Assembly (NCBI RefSeq): GCF_000316195.1
Contig: NZ_JH994111.1
Span: forward strand, 1,148,299 to 1,212,298
Length of the DNA: 64,000 nucleotides
Reading direction: 5' to 3'
DNA from: Brachyspira hampsonii 30446
GTDB taxonomy: Bacteria; Spirochaetota; Brachyspiria; Brachyspirales; Brachyspiraceae
Shown: positions 54,151-64,000 of the stretch, in pieces
How the letters are laid out: every line of letters begins with the position of its first letter
How positions within the stretch are numbered: position 1 is the stretch's first letter
Notes under the pieces: model-generated
The model's database searches: none
The model's input: the letters and a program-made list of their open reading frames with translations, nothing else
What the model was told of the DNA's origin: nothing
Program-made: the position numbers and the translations under genes

Positions 54151-55401
54151 TTATTTTTCTATATTTGTATGTATATCATTTATAGATATTTCTTTTTCTT
54201 CTCCGCTATCCATATTTTTTAATTTGCACATTCCTCTTTTAAATTCATCTTCTCCAAGAACAACAGCATATTTAGCATTTCTTTTGTTAGCAGATTTGAA
54301 TTGACTTTTAATGGATTTAACAGCAAAATCATAATCACAGCTTATATTATTAGCCCTTAAAGACTGCATTACTTTTAAAACTTCATTTTCAGTTTCTTTG
54401 AATGCCACAATAAAAGCGTCAAGTCTATCAGTTATAATATTATTCTGATTTTCTAGTACAAGTAAAAGCCTTTCAATACCCATAGCACTTCCTACAGCAG
54501 GAACATCTTTTCCATTATTAAATATTCCTATGAGATTATCATATCTTCCGCCGCCAAGTATAGCACTTTGAGCGCCTAAAGCATTTGTTTGAACTTCAAA
54601 AGCAGTTTTTGTGTAATAATCAAGTCCTCTTACAAGCATACTATCAACAGTAAATTGCTGTCCTATTCTTGTAAGTTCTTCACATAATTTATCAAAATGC
54701 TCTTTACACTCATCACATACATAATCATAGAATTTTGGTATATCTTTTATTGTTTCTTTACACTTTTCATTTTTGCAGTCCAATATTCTTAATATATTAC
54801 CTTCATATCTTTTTTGACATGTTTCGCAAAGCTCATCTTTTCTGCTTCCAATAGCCTCTTTTAATGCATTATTATAAGATGGCTTACACTTAGAACAGCC
54901 TACAGTATTTATTAAAAGGTTCACATTATTAATACCAAATTCTTTTAATACATTTATATTAAGAAGTATAATCTCAGCATCTATCAAAGGAGATGAATTC
55001 CCTATGCACTCAACTCCAAACTGATTAAATTCTCTATATCTTCCCTTTTGAGGACGCTCTGCTCTATACATAGTTCCCAAATAAAATAATTTATTTATAG
55101 CAAACTCATTTTGCATAGAGTTTTCAACATAAGCACGAGCCACAGAAGCAGTGCCCTCCGGTCTCAATGTAAGGGATCTTCCTCCTCTATCTTCAAATGT
55201 AAACATCTCTTTTCCTACAATATCAGTACCCTCGCCTATACCTCTTGTAAAAAGATCTGTATACTCAAATAAAGGCGTTCTTATTCTGCCGTATCCGTAA
55301 AGTTTTACTATATTTTTTATTTTATTTTCTATATATTCAAGCCTTTTAGAAGAATCATAGAAAAAATCATTTGTACCTCTAGGTTTTTTTATCTCCAACA
55401 T
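54151..55401 (-). CDS. hisS: Histidyl-tRNA synthetase
   Basis: Class II synthetase. MLEIKKPRGTNDFFYD opens the protein, followed by motif 2 (MYRAERPQKGRYREFNQFGV), and the histidine-specific block DSMLVRGLDYYTKTAFEVQ, then GGGRYDNLIG, AVGSAMGIERLLL (motif 3). About 416 residues. ATG 55401 is chosen; a GTG two codons upstream is possible. A four-Cys insertion (CSKCKPSYNN, CETCQKRY, CKNEKCKET, CDEC) resembles a zinc insert found in some HisS proteins. Confidence 0.96.
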   Translation of the reverse strand: MLEIKKPRGTNDFFYDSSKRLEYIENKIKNIVKLYGYGRIRTPLFEYTDLFTRGIGEGTDIVGKEMFTFEDRGGRSLTLRPEGTASVARAYVENSMQNEFAINKLFYLGTMYRAERPQKGRYREFNQFGVECIGNSSPLIDAEIILLNINVLKEFGINNVNLLINTVGCSKCKPSYNNALKEAIGSRKDELCETCQKRYEGNILRILDCKNEKCKETIKDIPKFYDYVCDECKEHFDKLCEELTRIGQQFTVDSMLVRGLDYYTKTAFEVQTNALGAQSAILGGGRYDNLIGIFNNGKDVPAVGSAMGIERLLLVLENQNNIITDRLDAFIVAFKETENEVLKVMQSLRANNISCDYDFAVKSIKSQFKSANKRNAKYAVVLGEDEFKRGMCKLKNMDSGEEKEISINDIHTNIEK

Positions 55402-55428
55402 ATTCACTAATCCTAATTATTTTATTTT

Positions 55429-57462
55429 TTAATTTAAAACTTCCTGAGTTTTGCTGCTTCCTGCTTTATATACATTATTTGGCGGATCATATATAGGTTT
55501 TGAATTCCTAACTGCTCTAATTCCTGTTATTCTTTCTTCATAAGAAGGCATAGCTGACAAATCTTTAAACATTGTAGATGAATAGTCCAATATTTGAGTA
55601 TTTGCAGGTTTTGATGAAAGTATTTTTGAAAATTCAGCTAATTTAGCATCATCTGCCGTACCTATTCTGCTTCTCCAATAAATAACAGTAGGATAATATC
55701 TATGATCTTCAGTTAAAGAAGAACCTACTTCGGCAAACAATTTATCAGCTTCATATAAATTATTATAAGCAAATAGATTAACAGCAGCTAAATAAAGTCT
55801 TGTTCTCATTAAGAGATTAGAATTGTCTTTTTTATTGTAAGCAAATGTTAAATCTGATTTAGCCTGAGCAGCAAATTCAGATGATATTCTTCCTTCATTT
55901 AAAAATCTTGAATAATATGCAACTCCTCTATAGTATGTATATTCTTCTACTGAGATACCCATATATTCATTATAAGGATTTGTATTAAACCATTCTGTTG
56001 CCACTTTAGCGGGTCTTGATAATACTTCTCTTATTATGTTTCTTGTATTTTCAGCGTTTCCATCATATTTGTTAGCAGGAGTATTTTCTTTGCCTACAGT
56101 TAAAGAAACATCTTCTTTTTTATTTTCTTCTTTAATTAATTCTTCTTTTATCTCCTCTTTTAGCTCGTTTATATCATTTTCTGTATTATGATCTTCTATT
56201 ATTATAGAAAATAGATTATATTTATCCTTTTCAACTTTTACTGTATTAGTATATAATTTATCAGCAAAAGATATGTAAGCTTCATACATTCCTTCAGAAA
56301 CCTCTATAACAAAATTAGTAGAAACTTCAGTATTAAACGAATAATCTTCTATATCAATATTTATAGGACCATTATTAGGATTTTTATCTATCAATATAGT
56401 TAATGGATATAAAGTTTCATTTATAGTTTCTATATTTGTAGGCTCTGGAATATCTTTTTGCTCCTTTGTTCCTCTTAGTATATTAGTTTTATATTCAACA
56501 GTTTCAGGATCATCTATAACTATTTCATCTACTATTTCTTTTTCTATTGAATTTATTTTTCTATTTGAAGGATATTCAGGAGTTATTTCGCTTTTAGCTA
56601 TATCCTGAAGCTCGTCGAGTTCCTCTTTTTCTTCCGGTTCTATTTCAGTTTGTACTAAATCCATTTCAGCATCTTCATTTTTTTCTATTTCTTTTTCTAT
56701 TTCATCAATATTTTTAGAAGGAGAATATCTTTCAAAAGTATCGAATTCCTGTGCAGTAAATACAGAAAGTCCTTCTTCTTCCGGAAGTATAGGAATAGAG
56801 TTTTTGATTAATGTGTAAACATCCATATTGGAAGTAGTCCATTCATAAACTTTCTGAGTCATATTTTCAGGAGATTGTAATTTTTTCATCATTTCATTTA
56901 TAGTTTTATTTTCACCTGAAAAATAGTCATATATTTTATTATTTGGATTTTTTGACAGTATATTCAAAGTTTCATAATAGCTTTCATAAACCATTGGGGT
57001 AATATAGCTTAAATACATACTCCAATATATTGCAGTAGGATAGTGCGGATTTGAAGTTGTACAATTATCAGCATAGTATTTAAATATTCTTGATGGAAGT
57101 TCTTTGTCTCCCGGTAATATAGTAAGTATTCCGCCTAAATATAGGAAAGCTCTATCATTATAAGAATATACAGGGTCATTAGGAAGTTCTAAAGCCTTTC
57201 TAAAATCACTTGCTGCTCTATTAACTTCTGTTCTGGCACTTCCAAATTTTACAAATGATAAATATCTGCTTACTCCCCTATAAAAATCAAATACATATTC
57301 ATTTACACCATATTCATCAGAATAAGAATTTTTCTTAAACCACTCTATAGATTTTTTAGGAGATTTATTTTGCAAATCTTCTATATAATCTGGGAATGTT
57401 ATGCTATTTTGAGAAAATAGAGGGAAATATAGCATCAATAAAAATGCAATAACTTTTTTCAT
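55429..57462 (-). CDS. Large periplasmic protein with duplicated TPR-like halves
   Basis: A 677-residue exported protein (signal MKKVIAFLLMLYFPLFSQ). The first ~190 residues and the last ~180 residues are related: SIEWFKKNSYSDEYGVNEYV versus ATEWFNTNPYNEYMGISVEE, and NPHYPTAIYWSMYLSYI versus DHRYYPTVIYWRSRIG. Between them lie an acidic low-complexity stretch (E/D/K, about 250-350) and a beta domain (about 355-430; PLTILIDKNPNNGPINI) that looks like PEGA-type repeats. No enzyme motif. GGAG precedes the ATG. Possibly binds cell wall or other envelope proteins. Confidence 0.75.
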   Translation of the reverse strand: MKKVIAFLLMLYFPLFSQNSITFPDYIEDLQNKSPKKSIEWFKKNSYSDEYGVNEYVFDFYRGVSRYLSFVKFGSARTEVNRAASDFRKALELPNDPVYSYNDRAFLYLGGILTILPGDKELPSRIFKYYADNCTTSNPHYPTAIYWSMYLSYITPMVYESYYETLNILSKNPNNKIYDYFSGENKTINEMMKKLQSPENMTQKVYEWTTSNMDVYTLIKNSIPILPEEEGLSVFTAQEFDTFERYSPSKNIDEIEKEIEKNEDAEMDLVQTEIEPEEKEELDELQDIAKSEITPEYPSNRKINSIEKEIVDEIVIDDPETVEYKTNILRGTKEQKDIPEPTNIETINETLYPLTILIDKNPNNGPINIDIEDYSFNTEVSTNFVIEVSEGMYEAYISFADKLYTNTVKVEKDKYNLFSIIIEDHNTENDINELKEEIKEELIKEENKKEDVSLTVGKENTPANKYDGNAENTRNIIREVLSRPAKVATEWFNTNPYNEYMGISVEEYTYYRGVAYYSRFLNEGRISSEFAAQAKSDLTFAYNKKDNSNLLMRTRLYLAAVNLFAYNNLYEADKLFAEVGSSLTEDHRYYPTVIYWRSRIGTADDAKLAEFSKILSSKPANTQILDYSSTMFKDLSAMPSYEERITGIRAVRNSKPIYDPPNNVYKAGSSKTQEVLN

Positions 57463-57758
57463 TGTTATCTCCGAATATTTTTAAACTATTCTTTAAAATA
57501 TCGACATCTGTTAAAAAACTTAAGATATTTTACTATAAAAAAATATAATATCAAGTATAATAAAATATTTTTCTATATTGTTAAACTAAATATTAATTCG
57601 TATAGTGAAATGATAAGTATAAATAATTTACATAAAATATCATTTATATACAAAGTGTAAATTTGCAGTTTACATAAAAAAATATTATGATAATATAGAA
57701 AAAATTAGAATTTTAGGCGAATTTTAGCATCTTGATAAATTAAAACATTTAAATACTA
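57463..57758. other. Divergent intergenic gap, AT-rich
   Basis: About 300 bases between the divergently transcribed 677-residue protein gene and the giant coiled-coil gene. No open frame or RNA gene is seen; it should hold the promoters of both. Confidence 0.6.
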
Positions 57759-57787
57759 TTGACATATACATTAACATAATATAGAAT
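57759..57787 (+). promoter_or_regulatory. Promoter of the giant coiled-coil gene
   Basis: TTGACA (57759-57764), a 17-base spacer and TAGAAT (57782-57787), 33 bases before ATG 57821. Confidence 0.8.
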
Positions 57788-57820
57788 TATGTTAATATAC
57801 TATATTTACGGAGTTTTTTT

Positions 57821-60800
57821 ATGACCCCTGTTCTTCAATTAATACTAACATTTGTTGTTCCTCTATTACTTATCGGTATATATAGCGTAGTCAATAGAAA
57901 AAAAAATTACGGCAATAATAATTTTAATGAAATGTTTGCTGAAGAAAAAGCTGTTTTGGAAGGTATTGTAGAAGAGAAAATTTCTGAGGTGAGAGATAAT
58001 GCTATAGACTTAGAGATAGCAGTTAAAAAAGCTGGCTTTATAAGCAAATCTATGGAAGAAGACCTTGCCAAATTAAATAAAAGAATTGAGTCATACAAAG
58101 ATTATAAAGCCGCAGTATCTCAGTATCAGGAGCAGGTTGATTCGCTTGAAGAGGCTTATTTAGAAATATTAAACAAAGTAGATACTGTATTAAAAGAAAG
58201 AAATACTATAGAAAAAACTTATAAAAGAATATCCGATGTTAAAGCAAAGATGACAGAATTAGAAAAGAATGTCGGATCCATACAAGATAAATTAATTGAA
58301 TCTTATAATTCTAAATTAAATGAATTTGAAAGCGAACTTTATAAGAGATTTGATGCTCTTACTACTAATCTTTTAGCCCGCGATGCCCATTACAGCACTA
58401 TGGCAGAACAGGAAAAAGAGAAAATATCAGCTCTTACAGAAGAATTTAAGCTTCATGTTGCTAAAAAAGAGGAATTATTTACTAATCAGCTTACTCAGCT
58501 TGCTGAAAGAACAGCCCGTCATAATATAGAACAATTAGCTGAATTATTTGAAAAAGGCAGAGATGAGCTTATAAACAAGTATTCATCATTTGCTGATGAG
58601 ATAGATACTAAATCTAAAGATATAGAAAATCGTTATGAAACTTTAAGTCAGTCTAAAGATGGACTTGAGACAGAATTAAATAATTTGAGAGATACTATAC
58701 ATGACAGACTTAATTCTATAACAGAGTCAAGTGTATTAGAATTCAAAGATGAGATGGAAAAAACTAAAGAGATGCTCTACTCTACTCTTAAAGAAGGACT
58801 TGAGAAAATAAGTCAGGATAAAGAGGAGTTTTTGGATTCTATAGAACAGAAAGCTCATTCTTTGGAAAAATCTATAGATGATATAAAAGATAAAGCAGAT
58901 TATATAAGTAAAGATTATGCAGAAAAAGCTCATCAATTAGAAAGTGAGTTCTCTGTATTAAAAGATGATATAAATAATAGATTCATAGCTGAAGTAGAAA
59001 ATTTCTCCAATCATATAAAAAATGTACTTGAAAATGAAGATGATGGGGTAATAACTCTTTACAGAAATAAAACTAAAGAACTTAATGATTTAATCATATC
59101 TATAGATGGTATGAGTGAAGAAACTATGCTTAAAGCTGAAAGCAGATTTGAGGATATAGTTAACGATATAGATAAATTGAAAGATGATATATTAACTAGA
59201 GCTCAAGATGATATGGAGTATTCTATAGATAAAGCAAGAAGTTCTTTAATAGCTGAAATCAATGAGCTTAGAAATGATGTTGAAACTGAAACTAATCTTT
59301 TAAAAGATAAAATAGATGAAACTCATTATCAAACTTCTGAGATAATATCTATTCTTAATAATAAGCAGGAAGAAATACTTGATTCATTAAACTTACAAAA
59401 AGAATATTTATATAAAGATTTAGAAGCACAGGCTAATGATAGAGTTAATGAAATAGAAAGATTATTTTCTTCTGTAAAAAGCGAATTAGAGCAGAATATT
59501 GATTCATATATCAAAAATACTTCTTCTGATTTGAGTGCTATTGATGAGAAATTATCAAGTTTGAAAGAACAATATGATAAAGCCTATTCTGATATAGATA
59601 CTTTAAGCAAAGATACAGAGTATAATATAAAAGAAAATTTAGAAAAGCGTTTAGAGATATTAGAAAAATCTTCCTCTGAAATCAATGATTTAATAGGCAT
59701 AGCTAATGAAAAATTAGACACAGGAATAAAAGATACTGAAGAAAAAATAGATGGTATAAAAAAAGAAATATCAGATTACAGCGATGCATATATAGAAAGT
59801 TTGAAATCTCATTTAAAAAATGTTTTAGATGATTATGAACAAACAAAAATGAAAGCTATAACTGACAGTATTGATTCTGTTATAAATCAGGTTGATGAAA
59901 GCGAAAAAAGGCATGATGAATTAATAAGCAATATAGAAAACTCTATTGATGAGTTTAAGAACAAAATGGATTTAGCTATAAATGAAAATGTTAAATTCAA
60001 TGAGGAAAGTAAAAAAGAAGTTGTTGACATGCTTCATAATGAACTTCGTCAGGCTACAGATGCATTTGATACTCTTTTGAATGAAAAAAGAGACAGCATG
60101 AACAAAATAAAAGATGAAATTGAAGATATAATGCATAGAGTAGAAAACGGAAGAGATACTTTTGAAAAAACTATAAATAAAGTATATGAAAATGCTGAGG
60201 ATAAAGAAAAAGCATTAATGTCTGATATAGAAGATAAATATAATTCTTTAGATAAGAAAATAGATGGAGTACTAGATGAAAGAAGAGCTGATTTGAATGC
60301 TATAAGTGCAGAATATAATGCTATGCTTGAAAAGTATTCTAATAATTTAAAAGATGATTATGAAGAATTAAAACATCATGCTTCTTTAATGAGTGATGAA
60401 TATAAAATTCGCATAGAGAATTTAGGCGAAAGAATTAATGAAATAATTGATAATGCTAATAATATGCAGTCTATTATTGATTCTAAAGCATCAGAAATAG
60501 ATTCTTATATAGTTTCCAAAAAAGAGGAAATAGATAGAAAGAGTGGTGATATATTTGCTGGTGTAGAGGAAAATGCATCTAAAAAGTTAGATGAGCTTAG
60601 AGAATTAATAGACAATGCTATAAATAAATATCAAGATGAGATAAAAGAGATAGAAACATACAGATTTGAAGAAAGTCAGAATATAATTCATGATATAGAA
60701 AATATTGGTGCCGGTATAAGAAGAGATTATGAGCAGTATACTAATATGCTTGAAGATTTCTATAATAAAGAAAAAGATTCTTTAAATGATTATGCTAATA

Positions 60801-63800
60801 GTCTAAAAGATGAAATAGAAAAAGCAAGAGAGGAATCTGAGGCTAAACATCTTTCTAATGAAGCTAATTATATAGATGAGTATTTGAATAAAGCATCTTT
60901 TAAAATAGATGAAGAAGTTAATCGCTTGAATGAAGAATTAAACAGTTCATTCAATACTTTGTACAGCGGATTCTCTAAAATATTGGCTAAAATAAGAAAA
61001 GCTAATAATAAAAAAGCATTACAGTATATTGCTAAAATTAAAAAGCATGCTAATAAAGTTATATCTAATACAGCAGCAGAAGTTAGAGATAGTATAGGTT
61101 TAACATTAGAGGATCTAAGAAATGAGTTTATATCATTGAAAGATAATGTTGATGATAAATTAAGAGAGGAAGCTGATAAATTAATTTCTAATAATGAAAA
61201 TGTACTTGCTATATTAGATGATCATAATAATAGATTAGAGCAGATTAATGATTTAAGCAATACTATAGAAAATATTAAAGAAACTCTATTGGAGCAGATT
61301 AATGATTTAAATTCTCATATATCTGATACTAATGAAAACTTTAATAGTATTATAGATAATATAAAATCTTCTATAATAGACAGAGATGAATTGATTGAAC
61401 TTCAAAACAGTGAAAAAGAGTTTTTGAAAAATCAGATAGAGGATATAAAAGAAGAATTTGAGCTTTTTAAAGATCAAATGTTAAGAACTAATGAGGTAGA
61501 AATACCTGCATTATTCGATGAAGAAAAAGAAAGAATAGAAAATATGTTTGATGAGTTTAGTAAAAATTTACTTATGAGACTCACAGATAATGAAAGCGAT
61601 ATAAATTATATTAAAGATGTTTTATCTGAGGAGAGAAGTCATTTAATATCACAGATAGAGATTTTAAGAAAAGATGTTGATGATATAAAAGATGATAATA
61701 CGGTTACAGTTTTATCTGAAGAAAAAGCTGTGCTTGAAAATTCAGTAACTGCTTTAAGAGATGATTTTGATAAGATAATTGATTTAGAAAAAGATTTTAT
61801 CATTCTTAAAAATAGAATGGAAGGAATAGACAGCGGATTAAAAGATGATGTTAAAGATTTATCAGATAAATTAAGAGATTTCAAAAATAATTTGGAAGAA
61901 AAAATAGAAAAAGATTCCAGCGTATTATATAGAGATTTAGAATCACTTAATAATAATTTTGAAGCTGTAAGAAAGAATATGTCTTCTTTTTTAGATAAAG
62001 ATGAAATAGAAGAATTGCTTAATAAAGAAAAAAATAGATTGGATTCTATATTTGAAAGTTTGACTTCTAATAATGAAAGTTTCAGAGATAGATTAGAAAA
62101 GCGTATGTCTTATTTTGAAGATGTATGGTCTGATAATACTAAAATCAAAAGTATATATGCTGCTGATATAAGAGAAGAAGTTGAAAATATAAGAAAAGAA
62201 GCAGATATTAAATATGACAATCATATTTCTGAATTGAAAGAAAAAATGAAGTTAATAGAGCAGGATATATATGATTGGAAAAATGGTAATTTAAATACTT
62301 TGCTTTCTCAGTTAGATGAAGCTAGAAAAGGAATAGAAGAATTTATTAATACTTCAGAAGGTAAAAAGAACCAATTTTTCATTGATATGATTAATGATAT
62401 AGAAAAGAAAGAAAATGAAATATATTCTCGTATAGATGAAAAAATTTCAGAAGCTGAAAATAAACTTTCTTCTGTAGATGAAAAATTAAATAATGCAATA
62501 GGAAATAGTTTAGAAGAAATACATAATAGAATAAATGAGTCTGTTGCAAAATATGATGAAGAAATAAAAAGAATAGAACATCATAGAGAAGCTGAAACAG
62601 AAAATATAATATCTGACTTGGAAGATTTAGGCAATAGCATAAGAGAAGATTATGAAGAATATTCTATTATGATAGATAAAATATATGAAGATGCTGTGTC
62701 TGAATTAGAAATTCATCTTGGAAATATTAAAAAAGAGATAGAGAGAGCCAGAACTGAAGCTGAGGAAAAACATTTAAGCAATGAGAAAAATTATATAGAT
62801 GACTATTTATTAAATTATTCAGAAAAGATTGAAGCTCATGTTAATGATAAGTTAAGTATTTTAACAGAAAGCAAAACTCAATTAGATGATATGATAAAAG
62901 AGTCTTTCAATACTCTTAATACGAATTTAAATGATGCTATGAACAGATTTAATGAGGAAGCTAATACTCAAATACATTCTGTTGTTAATAGATTAGAAAA
63001 AGAAGCATCAGAAAGATTGAATAATGATAATAAATATATATCTGAATTAGAAGAACAGTTGAGAGCTATAAGTGTTAAAGTAGATAATGAGCTATATAAT
63101 ATTTCTTCAAAATTAGATAATGAAATATCTGATGTAAAAACAAAATATAAAGATTTGAGTTCTGATTTTGATGAGGCATTAGATATGATAAAGTCTTCTA
63201 TACTTGATAGAGATGAACTTATAGAATTACATAATTCTGAAAAAGATATGTTATCTGAGCAGATAGAAACTTTGAAAACAGAATTTGATTCTTTCAAAGA
63301 TGAGCTTTTAAAAGCAAATGAGGAAGATATACCTACTCTATTTGAAGAAGAAAAGCAAAAAATAGAAAAAGCATTTGAAGATTTTACTTCTAGCCTTTTG
63401 GATAGAATGAATAATTCTGAAAATGATATAAACTATGTTAAAGATGTTATATCTGAAAATAGAAATGTATTTTTAGAAAAGATTGATAACATAAAAAGAG
63501 ATATAGAATCTATAAAAGAAGATAATACTATAGCACAGTTAGATTTAGATAAACAGTCATTGGAGGATTCTTTCAATGTTATTAAAGATGACTTTGCTAA
63601 ATTATCTGATTTAGAGACTGCTTTATATCAATTAAGAGATAATATTGAAGATATAGATTTAAATTTCAAAGATGATATAAAAACATTATCTGATAGATTT
63701 GAAGAATTTGAGCATAAGACAGTAACTGATGAGAGATTTAATAACTTATCTTACAATATAGATGAAATTAGAGATAATTTAAAAAACTCTATAGATAAAT

Positions 63801-64000
63801 CTTCTGAATTGGAGAATAAGTTTTCATCTATAAAAGAAAATCTTTTAAAAGCATTGAGCAAAAATGAGAATATAGAAAATTTATTTGCTGACGAAGTAAA
63901 AAAATTAGATTCTTTATTTAATAATATCAAAGTAGATAATGCTGAATTTAGAGATAGATTAGAAAAGCGTATAGATTATTTTGAAGATACTTGGTCTGAT
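57821..64000 (+). CDS. Giant membrane-anchored coiled-coil protein (SpiroCoCo type), 3' end outside window
   Basis: The frame stays open from ATG 57821 to the last base: 2,060 codons and no stop. GGAG lies seven bases upstream. An N-terminal hydrophobic segment (LQLILTFVVPLLLIGIYSVV) anchors it; the rest is E/K/D/L-rich coiled coil with few Pro and no Cys, as in the long spirochaete-specific SpiroCoCo family. No enzyme motif is present. From about residue 950 on, blocks recur some 609-641 residues apart. The role is probably structural, along the cell cylinder or flagellar apparatus; this is inferred. The cytoplasmic or periplasmic side of the rod is not settled by sequence. Confidence 0.9.
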   Translation, partial: MTPVLQLILTFVVPLLLIGIYSVVNRKKNYGNNNFNEMFAEEKAVLEGIVEEKISEVRDNAIDLEIAVKKAGFISKSMEEDLAKLNKRIESYKDYKAAVSQYQEQVDSLEEAYLEILNKVDTVLKERNTIEKTYKRISDVKAKMTELEKNVGSIQDKLIESYNSKLNEFESELYKRFDALTTNLLARDAHYSTMAEQEKEKISALTEEFKLHVAKKEELFTNQLTQLAERTARHNIEQLAELFEKGRDELINKYSSFADEIDTKSKDIENRYETLSQSKDGLETELNNLRDTIHDRLNSITESSVLEFKDEMEKTKEMLYSTLKEGLEKISQDKEEFLDSIEQKAHSLEKSIDDIKDKADYISKDYAEKAHQLESEFSVLKDDINNRFIAEVENFSNHIKNVLENEDDGVITLYRNKTKELNDLIISIDGMSEETMLKAESRFEDIVNDIDKLKDDILTRAQDDMEYSIDKARSSLIAEINELRNDVETETNLLKDKIDETHYQTSEIISILNNKQEEILDSLNLQKEYLYKDLEAQANDRVNEIERLFSSVKSELEQNIDSYIKNTSSDLSAIDEKLSSLKEQYDKAYSDIDTLSKDTEYNIKENLEKRLEILEKSSSEINDLIGIANEKLDTGIKDTEEKIDGIKKEISDYSDAYIESLKSHLKNVLDDYEQTKMKAITDSIDSVINQVDESEKRHDELISNIENSIDEFKNKMDLAINENVKFNEESKKEVVDMLHNELRQATDAFDTLLNEKRDSMNKIKDEIEDIMHRVENGRDTFEKTINKVYENAEDKEKALMSDIEDKYNSLDKKIDGVLDERRADLNAISAEYNAMLEKYSNNLKDDYEELKHHASLMSDEYKIRIENLGERINEIIDNANNMQSIIDSKASEIDSYIVSKKEEIDRKSGDIFAGVEENASKKLDELRELIDNAINKYQDEIKEIETYRFEESQNIIHDIENIGAGIRRDYEQYTNMLEDFYNKEKDSLNDYANSLKDEIEKAREESEAKHLSNEANYIDEYLNKASFKIDEEVNRLNEELNSSFNTLYSGFSKILAKIRKANNKKALQYIAKIKKHANKVISNTAAEVRDSIGLTLEDLRNEFISLKDNVDDKLREEADKLISNNENVLAILDDHNNRLEQINDLSNTIENIKETLLEQINDLNSHISDTNENFNSIIDNIKSSIIDRDELIELQNSEKEFLKNQIEDIKEEFELFKDQMLRTNEVEIPALFDEEKERIENMFDEFSKNLLMRLTDNESDINYIKDVLSEERSHLISQIEILRKDVDDIKDDNTVTVLSEEKAVLENSVTALRDDFDKIIDLEKDFIILKNRMEGIDSGLKDDVKDLSDKLRDFKNNLEEKIEKDSSVLYRDLESLNNNFEAVRKNMSSFLDKDEIEELLNKEKNRLDSIFESLTSNNESFRDRLEKRMSYFEDVWSDNTKIKSIYAADIREEVENIRKEADIKYDNHISELKEKMKLIEQDIYDWKNGNLNTLLSQLDEARKGIEEFINTSEGKKNQFFIDMINDIEKKENEIYSRIDEKISEAENKLSSVDEKLNNAIGNSLEEIHNRINESVAKYDEEIKRIEHHREAETENIISDLEDLGNSIREDYEEYSIMIDKIYEDAVSELEIHLGNIKKEIERARTEAEEKHLSNEKNYIDDYLLNYSEKIEAHVNDKLSILTESKTQLDDMIKESFNTLNTNLNDAMNRFNEEANTQIHSVVNRLEKEASERLNNDNKYISELEEQLRAISVKVDNELYNISSKLDNEISDVKTKYKDLSSDFDEALDMIKSSILDRDELIELHNSEKDMLSEQIETLKTEFDSFKDELLKANEEDIPTLFEEEKQKIEKAFEDFTSSLLDRMNNSENDINYVKDVISENRNVFLEKIDNIKRDIESIKEDNTIAQLDLDKQSLEDSFNVIKDDFAKLSDLETALYQLRDNIEDIDLNFKDDIKTLSDRFEEFEHKTVTDERFNNLSYNIDEIRDNLKNSIDKSSELENKFSSIKENLLKALSKNENIENLFADEVKKLDSLFNNIKVDNAEFRDRLEKRIDYFEDTWSD
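60685..64000 (+). repeat. Internal duplication within the giant coiled-coil gene
   Basis: Paired blocks in the encoded protein: AEEKHLSNEKNYIDDYL (about 62757) with SEAKHLSNEANYIDEYL (about 60837); LIELQNSEKEFLKNQIE (61391) with LIELHNSEKDMLSEQIE (63218); LEKRMSYFEDVWSD (ending 62134) with LEKRIDYFEDTWSD (ending 64000). Spacing differs between pairs, so insertions or deletions followed the duplication. Confidence 0.8.

Noticed and set aside
57907-63297. Minus-strand open frames of 60-110 codons under the giant coiled-coil gene
   Set aside because: They are antisense shadows of a strong, long plus-strand frame, lack ribosome sites and show Ser/Leu-rich composition expected from reversing Glu/Lys codons.

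Overview
The window is about 27% GC by eye, with strong Shine-Dalgarno sites (GGAG/AGGAG), many Cys-lipobox lipoproteins and a spirochaete-type flagellar regulatory cluster (flhF, flhG, a sigma-28 factor and a DUF342/Jag-N protein in a row). It also has a giant coiled-coil protein of the SpiroCoCo type, a sialidase and an OppA-type lipoprotein. Together these point to an intestinal spirochaete of the genus Brachyspira. The genus is inferred from gene content and style, not from a database match.

Layout. 1-8183 (+): flagellar placement and regulation genes (flhF, whose 5' end lies outside the window, flhG, a membrane protein, a shrunken copy of the sigma factor, fliA, a DUF342 protein), then a frameshifted NIF3-like gene and a HAD phosphatase. 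8172-9206 (-): recO and a 55-residue 2[4Fe-4S] ferredoxin. 9454-15491 (+): a TPR protein, two LytM/M23 peptidases flanking a membrane-anchored propeller-like protein, and uvrB. 15602-17608 (-): a TPR protein and csaA. 17737-22646 (+): a selenocysteine locus with a consensus promoter, tRNA-Sec, selA, an ankyrin lipoprotein, a 93-bp direct repeat and selB. A further selenium gene, mnmH, is at 48249. 23014-24267 (-): homoserine dehydrogenase. 24555-29478 (+): an oligopeptide-binding lipoprotein, a PepD dipeptidase, cysK and cysE. 29542-30213 (-): an outer-membrane barrel candidate. 30358-34242: a MITE-like element, a sialidase lipoprotein, a KdgK-like kinase and a ROK kinase. 34492-36212 (+): rpsB and tsf. 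36357-40939 (-): a tight three-gene operon of unusual proteins (an ATP-grasp protein joined to an FMN-dehydrogenase-like barrel, a membrane protein with a degenerate GGDEF-like domain, and a TPR protein with an Mrr-like C-terminus). 40940-43827: a decayed, gene-poor zone with a pseudogene, several copies of the inverted-repeat element and one lipoprotein gene. 43828-57462: housekeeping genes on both strands (yggS, yaaR-like, tsaB, a chemotaxis receptor, mnmH, hemolysin III, PSP1/RicT, trpS, mltG, hisS and a large duplicated periplasmic protein). 57821-64000 (+): the first 2,060 codons of a giant membrane-anchored coiled-coil gene that runs off the end.

The least ordinary items are: (i) a small non-coding element with perfect 18-bp terminal inverted repeats that begin and end in TA, present in two intact, oppositely oriented copies, one 30 bp upstream of the sialidase; (ii) a miniature sigma-28 paralogue made by tandem duplication and internal deletion; (iii) the three-gene operon at 36-41 kb; (iv) a NIF3-like gene split at an A6 run; and (v) the repeat in front of selB together with the poorly paired acceptor stem of the tRNA-Sec.
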